This document shows, in pieces, positions 1-5,418 of a stretch of 19,621 nt of DNA. The stretch covers positions 1-19,621 of the forward strand of contig DVOU01000071.1 of assembly GCA_018713365.1 (NCBI GenBank). Direction: 5' to 3'. A model generated the notes under the pieces. The model was given only the letters and a program-made list of their open reading frames with translations, did no database searches and had not been told where the DNA came from. The stretch's first letter is position 1, and each line of letters begins with the position of its first letter. Source of the stretch: Pullichristensenella excrementipullorum. Lineage in GTDB: Bacteria; Bacillota; Clostridia; Christensenellales; Aristaeellaceae. The translations under genes were made by a program, and so were the position numbers.

Positions 1-100
1 GCCCCCGCGCACACCAGCGCGGCGCGCGAACCCCGGCGACCCGCCCCAGCCTGCCCGCTCGAGAGGGCTCTCTGGGTGCCCACTACGACCGACCCTTTTC

Positions 101-124
101 GCCGGGCGCCCGGCGGAAAGCCCG
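101..124 (+). other. Palindrome followed by a sequence identical to a hammerhead 3' tail
   Basis: GCCGGGCGCCCGGC (101-114) is a perfect palindrome. Overlapping it, 113-124 (GCGGAAAGCCCG) is identical to 244-255, the first twelve bases after the predicted cleavage site of ribozyme 1. No CUGANGA or GAAA core precedes it, so it is not an intact ribozyme. It may be what remains of an earlier copy. The rest of 1-196 holds no gene I can support. A 14-codon reading frame from ATG 160 ends at the TGA inside the ribozyme 1 core (202-204) and is only a curiosity. Confidence 0.35.
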
Positions 125-196
125 AAAGGGAAAGAAAAGAACGAAAGGATGAACGAACCATGCCGCGCCCACCCCCGCTTTGCCCACACGACCTCT

Positions 197-256
197 CCGC
201 CTGATGAGGCTGGGCGGCCCCCAGCCGAAACGCCCCGCGCGTCGCGGAAAGCCCGC
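197..256 (+). ncRNA. Type I hammerhead ribozyme, copy 1
   Basis: All core elements are present in the right order. Stem I is CCGC (197-200) with GCGG (244-247). CUGAUGA is 201-207. Stem II is 208-214 with 220-226, seven perfect pairs and loop CGGCC. GAAA is 227-230. Stem III is 230-233 with 239-242, loop CCCGC. The cleavage triplet GUC is 241-243, so self-cleavage is predicted between 243 and 244. Stem I carries the open ends, which defines type I. The 3' product would begin with its own hairpin, GCGG (244-247) with CCGC (253-256), competing with stem I. The ribosome binding site of the next gene (268-273) lies just beyond. The core and fold are read directly; activity is inferred. Confidence 0.93.
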
Positions 257-282
257 AAAAAAACCACAGGAGGTGTCTACCC

Positions 283-609
283 ATGATGAACCCCGCCGTA
301 TACGCCGCCCGCAAGGTGGAAAAACACGCCCGCGCCGCCATCGACGCCGCGACCGGGGCCGCACAGATGGTCAAGGCTAGCCCCGCGCCGTCCGCGTGGG
401 AGTACGTTGACCTCGCCTGCTGGCGCTGCCGCGAGGTGGCCCGTGCGGCCGAGTCCCTCACCGACTTGCTCGACCCTGAAAAGGCCGAAAACGATCCGGA
501 GATCTTCCGGGCGCACATCCGGCTCACGGACATTGCGAAGAGAGTCTGTGCAGCCGCTGACAGCCTGGTAGCTCTCGCCGACGCAAGGAACCACACGATC
601 CGCCGCTGA
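283..609 (+). CDS. Hypothetical helical protein, first gene of the ribozyme operon
   Basis: I do not recognise this 108-residue protein. It is rich in Ala, Arg, Glu and Asp, has no membrane segment or signal peptide, and looks all-helical, with the C-terminal half (about residues 50-100) suited to a helical bundle. Two adjacent ATGs (283, 286) follow AGGAGG at 268-273; the first has the better spacing. It lies 27 bases after the 3' end of hammerhead copy 1, so its mRNA probably starts with a ribozyme-made 5' end. It is followed after 35 bases by the amidoligase gene, with overlapping hairpins between. High GC and good codon structure support a real gene, but the function is unknown. Confidence 0.7.
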   Translation: MMNPAVYAARKVEKHARAAIDAATGAAQMVKASPAPSAWEYVDLACWRCREVARAAESLTDLLDPEKAENDPEIFRAHIRLTDIAKRVCAAADSLVALADARNHTIRR

Positions 610-632
610 AAAGTGGCGGATCACTTTTTCAG
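597..632 (+). promoter_or_regulatory. Mutually exclusive hairpins before the amidoligase gene (possible attenuator)
   Basis: GATCCGCC (597-604) pairs perfectly with GGCGGATC (615-622) over eight bases and is followed by ACTTTTTC, which resembles an intrinsic terminator. An alternative hairpin pairs CTGAAAAGTG (606-615) with CACTTTTTCAG (622-632) with one bulge, using the first hairpin's loop and U-tract and ending against the ribosome binding site (631-636). Only one can form at a time. Because the first arm overlaps the end of the upstream coding region and its stop codon (607-609), a terminating ribosome would favour the second fold. The pairing is visible; the switch is inferred. Confidence 0.5.
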
Positions 633-644
633 GAGGACTCTGCC

Positions 645-1511
645 ATGAAAGACCAGACCTTCGGCATCGAGATCGAGATGAATCACATCTCGCGCGCGAG
701 AGCCGCCGGGGTCGTCGCGGAACACTTTGGAACCCCCGCCGAGTACGTCGGTGGAACCTATGACACCTGGCGCGTCGCCGACTCGCAGGGACGCTATTGG
801 AAGCTCGTCTCTGACAGCAGCATCGACGGGCCCTATGAGGAACGCACAGAATTCGTCAGCCCCGTGTGTCGCTGGGGGGACATCGAGACGGTGCAGGAAC
901 TCGTTCGCAAATTGCGCCGCGCTGGCGCCAAGGCGCACAGCAGCTGTGGAATTCACGTCCACATCGGGCGGGGTGAGCACACGCCCAGGACGCTCCGAAA
1001 TCTGGTGAACATCGTCAACGCCAAGGAGGACCTGCTGACACAGGCGCTGCTCATCTCGCCCGAACGACGGAACGACTGGTGCAAAACGCTCGACCAAAGA
1101 TTCCTGTGGCTTCTGAATCGACGGAAGCCCACGACCTTCGAGGAGTTTGCGCGGATCTGGTATGACGACTGGGATTGGCAAGAACACGCAAATGAGCACT
1201 ACGACCCGACGCGCTATCATCTTTTGAATCTGCACAGCGTGTTCCAGAAAGGAACCATCGAATTCCGGGCGTTCAATTCCACCCTCCACGCGGGCAAGGT
1301 CAAGGCATACATACAGCTGTGTATGGCCATCTCCTACCAGGCTCTCAAATCGAGCGCGGCCAGCCCACACCGCCACGTCACCGACAACCCGAAATACACT
1401 TTCCGCTGCTGGCTCTTGCGCCTGGGCTTCATTGGCGACGAATTCAAGACCGCACGCACACACCTGCTCAAGTACCTGCCCGGCAACGCCGCCTGGCGGC
1501 AGGCATCCTGA
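645..1511 (+). CDS. Amidoligase_2-family enzyme (ATP-dependent carboxylate-amine ligase fold)
   Basis: The 288-residue protein has the features of the phage and mobile-element amidoligase family, related to glutamine synthetase and glutamate-cysteine ligase. These enzymes are predicted to form amide bonds between a carboxylate and an amine using ATP. Visible motifs are GIEIE (7-11, metal-binding acidic pair), a GxYDTW segment (37-42), the SxCGIHVHIG motif (100-108) and RYHLLNLHS followed by TIEFRAFNSTL (190-214). Residues 250-286 form a module, KYxxxxWLxRxGFxG and so on, shared with the protein at 2304-3242. ATG 645 follows AGGAGG (631-636). The next gene encodes a very acidic small protein that could be a substrate. 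Hammerhead copy 2 starts six bases after the stop codon. The natural substrate is unknown. Confidence 0.88.
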   Translation: MKDQTFGIEIEMNHISRARAAGVVAEHFGTPAEYVGGTYDTWRVADSQGRYWKLVSDSSIDGPYEERTEFVSPVCRWGDIETVQELVRKLRRAGAKAHSSCGIHVHIGRGEHTPRTLRNLVNIVNAKEDLLTQALLISPERRNDWCKTLDQRFLWLLNRRKPTTFEEFARIWYDDWDWQEHANEHYDPTRYHLLNLHSVFQKGTIEFRAFNSTLHAGKVKAYIQLCMAISYQALKSSAASPHRHVTDNPKYTFRCWLLRLGFIGDEFKTARTHLLKYLPGNAAWRQAS

Positions 1512-1516
1512 CACAG

Positions 1517-1585
1517 CCCGCCTGACGATGGCCCGGCGGCCCCGGGCCGAAACGTTCCCAAATCGGGAGCGTCGCGGGAAGCCGC
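1517..1585 (+). ncRNA. Type I hammerhead ribozyme, copy 2
   Basis: Stem I is CCCGC (1517-1521) with GCGGG (1574-1578). CUGACGA is 1522-1528. Stem II is GGCCCGG (1530-1536) with CCGGGCC (1542-1548), loop CGGCC as in copy 1. GAAA is 1549-1552. Stem III has eight pairs, 1552-1559 with 1565-1572, including one G-U. GUC is 1571-1573, with predicted cleavage after 1573. Stem II and III sequences differ from copy 1 but remain paired, which is covariation. U1529 is an extra base between A9 and stem II. The 3' product can form GCGG-GAAG-CCGC (1574-1585) at its 5' end. The motif begins six bases after the amidoligase stop codon, so cleavage would separate the two messages. Confidence 0.92.
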
Positions 1586-1617
1586 ACAACATCTTTCAAA
1601 TCAAGGAGGAACATACC

Positions 1618-1830
1618 ATGAAACTTTTCATCGCCGCCAACCGCACCGGATACACTCCCGAGCAGGTCAACCACACCCTGACGGTGCGCGACCTCATCGA
1701 CGCGCTGTCGGACTACTCTGACGACACGCCGGTATATCTCAAGCATGACGGTGGATACACCTACGGCGGCATTGGATGGGAGGACTTTCAAGAGGAATAC
1801 GACGATGACGAGGACGATGACGTCGACTGA
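1618..1830 (+). CDS. Small acidic protein with Asp/Glu-rich tail
   Basis: This 70-residue protein has an N-terminal part (MKLFIAANRTGYT) and a TVRDLIDAL segment, then DDTPVYLKHDGGYTYGGI, and ends in a strongly acidic tail (EEYDDDEDDDVD). Small proteins with this layout occur in Clostridia phages and mobile elements, without a known role as far as I know. ATG 1618 follows AAGGAGGA (1603-1610) with seven-base spacing. Hammerhead copies 2 and 3 flank the gene, so a processed single-gene message of about 330 bases is predicted. The acidic tail makes it a candidate substrate or partner for the adjacent amidoligase, which acts on carboxylates; that is inference only. Confidence 0.8.
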   Translation: MKLFIAANRTGYTPEQVNHTLTVRDLIDALSDYSDDTPVYLKHDGGYTYGGIGWEDFQEEYDDDEDDDVD

Positions 1831-1844
1831 CACAACTGCCATGA

Positions 1845-1913
1845 CCCCGCCTGACGATGGCCTCCGGCACAGGCCGAAACGCTTCCCTGCGGGGGAGCGT
1901 CGCGGGAAGCCGC
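1845..1913 (+). ncRNA. Type I hammerhead ribozyme, copy 3
   Basis: Stem I is CCCGC (1846-1850) with GCGGG (1902-1906). CUGACGA is 1851-1857. Stem II is GGCCU (1859-1863) with AGGCC (1871-1875), five pairs with loop CCGGCAC. GAAA is 1876-1879. Stem III has nine pairs, 1879-1887 with 1892-1900, including one U-G. GUC is 1899-1901, with predicted cleavage after 1901. As in copy 2 there is one extra U (1858) between A9 and stem II. The 3' product again can fold as GCGG-GAAG-CCGC (1902-1913). It lies 14 bases after the stop of the acidic-protein gene and 19 bases before the next ribosome binding site. Confidence 0.92.
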
Positions 1914-1946
1914 ATGGTTTCTGAATACAGCAAGGAGGTACACGCC

Positions 1947-2237
1947 GTGAAAAAAGTACGCTTTGAAATCAAGCTGAGCATCTACCGTGACGGGCGCACA
2001 CTTGCCCGAATCTACGATGATTACTGGGACAGTATGGATGTCGCATTATTCGACCCTGCTCACCCCGAACAGGTCGACCTGAAGGCCTTTAAGGAGCTGG
2101 CCGCACAGCTTGCAAATCGCAAGCCCGGCTGGTATGCCATTGTGGTCGAGGACTACCCCTTCGGCAAAGCCGCACGCCTTTTCCGCATTCCTGGCCGGCA
2201 TCTGCGATATGCCCGAGCCAACGGGCACAGCTTTTGA
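1947..2237 (+). CDS. Hypothetical 96-residue protein, last intact gene of the ribozyme operon
   Basis: A GTG start at 1947 is chosen because AAGGAGGT (1932-1939) sits seven bases upstream. A longer reading frame would run through hammerhead copy 3. The protein starts MKKVRFEIKLSIYRDGRTLA, with a beta-strand-like N-terminus, followed by an acidic and aromatic stretch (YDDYWDSMDVALFDP). Then come a helix (KAFKELAAQLANRK), PGWYAIVVEDYPFG and a basic end. There is no signal peptide, membrane segment or known catalytic motif. I do not recognise it. It probably has a ribozyme-made 5' end. Nothing resembling a fourth hammerhead follows. Confidence 0.72.
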   Translation: MKKVRFEIKLSIYRDGRTLARIYDDYWDSMDVALFDPAHPEQVDLKAFKELAAQLANRKPGWYAIVVEDYPFGKAARLFRIPGRHLRYARANGHSF

Positions 2238-2303
2238 ATCAGCGCCCGCCGGGTGGATATGAACAAGACCGTCCACAGCAACCCTGGTGCATCGGTCGGG
2301 TTG

Positions 2304-3242
2304 CTATTTCGCCCCGACAGAGTGATAAATAGCATACGCGAAAGCGCTTTGAAATGGAGAAGGGAAGAATGCGACATGAAGCACGTGAACATCGAAACCC
2401 TCATAGACATGTCGCCTGCGTATGGCAGCATACTTTTCCCGATGTGCCTGCATCCCTGCCGCGCTTTTGAATGCGGCGTAGCCGTTGAGGTGGGCCGTCA
2501 GCGTATGACGCAGCTCCTTGTGTGCAGCCCCGGCAAAGCCCATGCGCACCAGCCAGCTGTTGGCGCGGTACTTTTCGCTCTCCGGGTCAACGTGCGGCGT
2601 GATGGACACGCGCTTTGCCGCCTTCGCGCTTCGCAGGACGCCGTCCAGCAGCTCGCAGTAAGCGGTCCAGCGCGCGGCTTCCTCCGGGAGGCAGGGCGTG
2701 CTGAAGATGAATTTCCCATCCTCGAAGGCGACGCCGCGGACAGCGCCGGCCTCGATCCCATCCCGCACGCGCGCTTCAAAATCGGCGACGCTCGCAGGCG
2801 GATCGTCGGCCATGGCTGTGACGAAGGATTCCTCGATGCAGAGCGTCTCGCCCTGCATCATGCGGTTGAGCAGGCATTGCCGGCCATAGAGCGTTCGCAA
2901 AAGACTGATCCGCTCCGCCAACGTCCAATCCCGCAGCGGCGAGACGATGTCCATGCGCTCGGGACTTGCGTCGGGGCCATCGGCTTCTGAATCATCTTCC
3001 GCCCGCGCGGCCTGTTCATCGACGGGTCCCGCTTCCAGCCAGCCCTGCTCGACGAGCATCGGCTTCAGGCTTTCCAGCAGCGCGTCGTTGCCGGACACAA
3101 TGCCGCCATCGCGCTCGACGGTGATCTCGCCGATGGTGTAGGCGAAGCCCGGCGCGCCTTCGTAGCGCGCGGGTATGCCCAGACGTTCGGAAATGCGCCC
3201 GACGATCTCGCGCCGGGACTCTCTCGGGGTCTGTATCCTCAT
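2304..3242 (-). CDS. Phage 'virulence-related' family protein with possibly foreign C-terminal tail
   Basis: This 312-residue protein resembles proteins annotated in Clostridia prophages as virulence-related, whose molecular function is unknown. The N-terminal part (10-40) contains SRREIVGRI, LGIPARYEG and FAYTIGEITVERDGG. An acidic linker follows (71-95), then the helical body. The segment 224-259 matches the C-terminal module of the amidoligase (250-286): KY, W-L, R-x-GF-x-G, K, R, L, L-x-G-x-AA. Residues from about 271 onward (HVYEGFDVHVLHVAFFP) lack family character and probably come from sequence across a junction. ATG 3242 follows AGAGGAGG. It is the most distal gene of the - strand cassette, separated from its neighbour by 57 bases containing a TATGAGC/GCTCATA inverted repeat. 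Confidence 0.72.
   Translation of the reverse strand: MRIQTPRESRREIVGRISERLGIPARYEGAPGFAYTIGEITVERDGGIVSGNDALLESLKPMLVEQGWLEAGPVDEQAARAEDDSEADGPDASPERMDIVSPLRDWTLAERISLLRTLYGRQCLLNRMMQGETLCIEESFVTAMADDPPASVADFEARVRDGIEAGAVRGVAFEDGKFIFSTPCLPEEAARWTAYCELLDGVLRSAKAAKRVSITPHVDPESEKYRANSWLVRMGFAGAAHKELRHTLTAHLNGYAAFKSAAGMQAHREKYAAIRRRHVYEGFDVHVLHVAFFPSPFQSAFAYAIYHSVGAK
2376..2432 (+). other. Possible truncated gene start at an element junction
   Basis: ATG 2376 follows a purine-rich GGAGAAGGGAAG and opens a natural-looking N-terminus (MKHVNIETLIDMSPAYGS). Beyond about 2432 the frame continues only as the antisense of the 'virulence-related' gene. The last ~40 residues of that opposite gene are encoded exactly here and look unlike the rest of it. 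The simplest reading is that a + strand gene was cut off when the - strand cassette joined. It could also be chance. The stretch 2238-2375 before it holds one weak hairpin (GTCGGG with CCCGAC) and nothing else I can support. Confidence 0.3.
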
Positions 3243-3299
3243 GGGACTGCCTCCTCTGCCTATGAGCTATGCTATACATCGCTCATATGAGGCCGAATG

Positions 3300-3767
3300 T
3301 CAAGATAACAGTCGGATAACTGTACGCCCGTCCGCCTCTGCCTTATGGAAGCGGTCTGAAATATAGCAGGCGTGCGAACAATACCGGCGGTGGTCGTTTC
3401 CATACGCCTGAAACGCCTTTCCACAATTGGCGCAGGTTCTGGAATAGGTCGCCGCATCGCCGCGATGAAGCGCCTCGGGGTGTTTCGCCCACCACGCGCG
3501 GCGGCAGGCGTCGCTGCAGAATCTTCTGCGCCGGCCTCGCGGGGGCTGGGCGATGGGCTTGCCGCAGGCGGGGCAGCAGGGCGTGTTTTCCTGCGCGCCA
3601 TTGCCTGTAGCCCTTTGATCCCCATCCAGCCCGTGCCGCTTGCAGAAGTAGCGCACGGTATCGCGTTCCAGTCCCACAGCGGCGGCGATGGCCCGGTAGC
3701 CTGCACCCCTGGCGCGCGCTTCACGGATCGTCCGCTCCTGCGCCGGGGTGAGCCTTACGCCTCCCAC
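3300..3767 (-). CDS. HTH and treble-clef zinc-finger phage protein
   Basis: The 155-residue protein starts with a helix-turn-helix of resolvase or sigma-region-4 type (LTPAQERTIREARARGAG, then YRAIAAAVGLERDTVRYFCK, about residues 6-43). Two Cys-rich zinc sites follow: CPACGK...FCSDACRRAWW (about 65-90) and CANCGK...YCSHACY (about 111-133). Proteins of this layout near the late switch of Clostridia phages are usually called sigma-like or zinc-finger DNA-binding proteins. GTG 3767 is chosen: it overlaps the end of metK by 13 bases, with GGGAAGG about ten bases upstream inside metK, so translation is probably coupled. It may be a transcription factor or a DNA-end-binding accessory protein; the target is unknown. 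Confidence 0.68.
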   Translation of the reverse strand: MGGVRLTPAQERTIREARARGAGYRAIAAAVGLERDTVRYFCKRHGLDGDQRATGNGAQENTPCCPACGKPIAQPPRGRRRRFCSDACRRAWWAKHPEALHRGDAATYSRTCANCGKAFQAYGNDHRRYCSHACYISDRFHKAEADGRTVIRLLS

Positions 3768-4801
3768 GGCAGGCCCGCCTTCCCGAAGTGCCCGTAGGCG
3801 GAGACGCGGTTATAATCCACATCCTTCAGGCCGAGGCCTTCAATGATCCCGCTGGGCGTGAGGTCATAGCGGCTGTTGATGTGCCGGAGGATCACATGCG
3901 GCGGTTCGCGGTTGGTGCCGAAGAACTGCGCGGAAACAGATACCGGTGCGGCCACGCCGATGGCGTAGGCCAGCTGCACTTCGCAGCGCAGCGCCAGCCG
4001 TTCCCGCACGATATCGCAGGCGATCTTCCGCGCCATGTACGCGGCGGAGCGGTCCACCTTGGTGGGGTCCTTGCCGGAGAGCGCCCCGCCCCCGCTGCGG
4101 CACACGCCGCCATAGGTATCGGCGACGATCTTCCTGCCGGTCACGCCGGTGTCGGCGTAGCTGCCGCCACGCACGAAGCGGCCCGTGGGGTTGACCAGCG
4201 CACGGAAATCATGGTTCAGGCCGTAGGCGTCCGCCACATCGTCCATGACGGAGCGCACGAGTTCGTAGATCTCCCGCTGCCCGGCATAGGCGTGATGCTG
4301 GGTGCTGATGAGAAAGGTGTGGATGCGCCGGCCGCAGTAGTCGAAGGTGACCTGGCTCTTGGCGTCAGGAAGCAGCAGCGGCGAATGGCGGTCGCGCAGC
4401 AGCCCCAGCGCGCGGGTGGCCACAGCGAAGGGCAGCGGCAGCAGTTCCGGCGTCTCGTTGGTCGCGTAGCCGAACATCAGACCCTGGTCGCCAGCCCCGC
4501 CGCGGTCCACGCCCATGGCGATGTCACGGCTCTGGCAGGTGACCAGCGAGTTGACGACATAGGCTTCGGGATCAGGGTCGCCAACGCGCCTCAGTACTTC
4601 GCGGCTCAGGACCTCATAATCGGGCGCATGTGTGGAAGTGATCTCGCCGGCGATGAAGATCATGCAGTCCTTGATCATACACTCCACGGCGACGCGGCTG
4701 TCGCGGTCGTGGCGGAGGCAGTCGGTGACGATGGCGTCGGCGATCTGGTCGCAGATCTTGTCCGGGTGCCCGGCTGAGACCTGCTCGCTGGTGAATAGCA
4801 T
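3755..4801 (-). CDS. metK: Phage-type S-adenosylmethionine synthetase
   Basis: The enzyme makes SAM from methionine and ATP, releasing phosphate and pyrophosphate. Family signatures are clear: SAGHPDKICDQIADAI (9-24, ATP and metal site), GAGDQGLMFGYA, and GGGALSGKDPTKVDRSAAY (the catalytic P-loop-like segment). At 348 residues it is shorter than typical cellular MetK (about 380-400), as is common in phages. The ATG at 4801 is preferred over one seven codons upstream because GAGAGGAG (4809-4816) lies seven bases before it. The gene has its own promoter and a terminator-like hairpin in its leader. No DNA methyltransferase, the usual user of phage SAM, is visible in this window, which is odd. 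Confidence 0.92.
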   Translation of the reverse strand: MLFTSEQVSAGHPDKICDQIADAIVTDCLRHDRDSRVAVECMIKDCMIFIAGEITSTHAPDYEVLSREVLRRVGDPDPEAYVVNSLVTCQSRDIAMGVDRGGAGDQGLMFGYATNETPELLPLPFAVATRALGLLRDRHSPLLLPDAKSQVTFDYCGRRIHTFLISTQHHAYAGQREIYELVRSVMDDVADAYGLNHDFRALVNPTGRFVRGGSYADTGVTGRKIVADTYGGVCRSGGGALSGKDPTKVDRSAAYMARKIACDIVRERLALRCEVQLAYAIGVAAPVSVSAQFFGTNREPPHVILRHINSRYDLTPSGIIEGLGLKDVDYNRVSAYGHFGKAGLPWEA

Positions 4802-4824
4802 TCGCTCACTCCTCTCGGGCATAA

Positions 4825-4852
4825 CAAAAGAGCGGGGATCGCTCCTCGCTCT
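4825..4852 (-). terminator. Hairpin with U-tract in the metK leader
   Basis: On the - strand AGAGCGAGGA pairs with TCCCCGCTCT (ten pairs, one G-U) around a GCGA loop, a GNRA tetraloop, and is followed by TTTTGTT. It has the form of an intrinsic terminator. It lies downstream of the metK promoter and upstream of the metK start. It may therefore end the early operon, act as an attenuator that needs antitermination, or simply be leaky. Confidence 0.6.
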
Positions 4853-4872
4853 GTCTTTCTTTGGCGATTGTA

Positions 4873-4902
4873 ATTATAGCACACATCCCGGTATCATGTC
4901 AG
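4873..4902 (-). promoter_or_regulatory. Promoter for metK and downstream genes
   Basis: Reading the - strand, CTGACA (rc of 4897-4902), an 18-base spacer and TATAAT (rc of 4873-4878), with TG one base upstream (extended -10). The consensus -10 and weaker -35 suit an activated promoter. Tandem 11-bp repeats abut and overlap the -35. It would start transcription near 4866 and drive metK, the HTH/zinc-finger gene and whatever follows. Confidence 0.68.
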
Positions 4903-4930
4903 TATCAAAACAGTCTCAAAATCGTCTCAA
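4887..4930 (-). repeat. Four tandem 11-bp repeats, probable activator binding sites
   Basis: On the - strand, contiguous 11-base units read TTGAGACGATT (4920-4930), TTGAGACTGTT (4909-4919), TTGATACTGAC (4898-4908) and the weaker ATGATACCGGG (4887-4897). The period equals about one helical turn, so a protein could bind each on the same face. The first unit contains the stop codon of the sigma-like gene and the last two cover the -35 region of the metK promoter. This arrangement fits control of the late or metK promoter by the regulator encoded immediately upstream. Confidence 0.72.
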
Positions 4931-5418
4931 CTTAGCAGGTACGTCTGCAATTCACGCTCATGCGCGGCCAACAGATTTTCCAATTGGCGGATCGCTTTTT
5001 GTCTGTAGCGTCCTACGCTTGCCCGGCTCATATGATGCTTTTCAGCAAGCTGATCCCATGTGAGGTCCCCCTTGAGGACATCGCCCATGAGGCCATCAAG
5101 AGGCTTGGGGAGTGTGGCCACAGTAGCTTCAATGAAATGAATTTCCTCGCACATCTGCAGCAGCTCCTGCTCCAAATACGCATACCACTCCCGGTTCATA
5201 CGCTTCTGTTTCTCCCGATACTCCAGTGCGATCTGCGCCGTCTTGTCCGACAGGCGGCTGCTCTTGACGCGCTCGCCGTCGACCTTGGGCGTCATCATGC
5301 TGTCGATCACATCCTCTGCCGACAGGCCCTTGAAATGCGCCAGCTGGTAGGCAAGGCAGTCCCGCTTCTGGATCATCTCCGGGTACGCCTTCAGGAGTTT
5401 TTCCACGCGCCCGCTCAT
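4927..5418 (-). CDS. Sigma-70 region 4-like phage transcription regulator
   Basis: This 163-residue protein has a helical, charged N-terminal two-thirds and a C-terminal helix-turn-helix of sigma region 4 type (LTWDQLAEKHHMSRASVGRY, about 119-138). It resembles the DUF1492/ArpU-like proteins that switch on late genes in phages of Bacillota. Its ATG overlaps the helicase stop codon (ATGA, 5415-5418), and GGAGGTG lies upstream, so translation is coupled to the helicase reading frame. The stop codon sits inside the first of four 11-bp repeats in front of the metK promoter, which suggests this protein acts directly next door. The HTH is clear; the target is inferred. Confidence 0.75.
   Translation of the reverse strand: MSGRVEKLLKAYPEMIQKRDCLAYQLAHFKGLSAEDVIDSMMTPKVDGERVKSSRLSDKTAQIALEYREKQKRMNREWYAYLEQELLQMCEEIHFIEATVATLPKPLDGLMGDVLKGDLTWDQLAEKHHMSRASVGRYRQKAIRQLENLLAAHERELQTYLLS

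Noticed and set aside
2238..2375. A fourth hammerhead after the 96-residue gene
   Set aside because: A CGCCCGCC stretch resembles the 5' arm of stem I, but there is no CUGANGA or GAAA in the required order.
3788..4777. Long + strand frame opposite metK
   Set aside because: It is the antisense of a clear SAM synthetase and reflects high GC at third positions.
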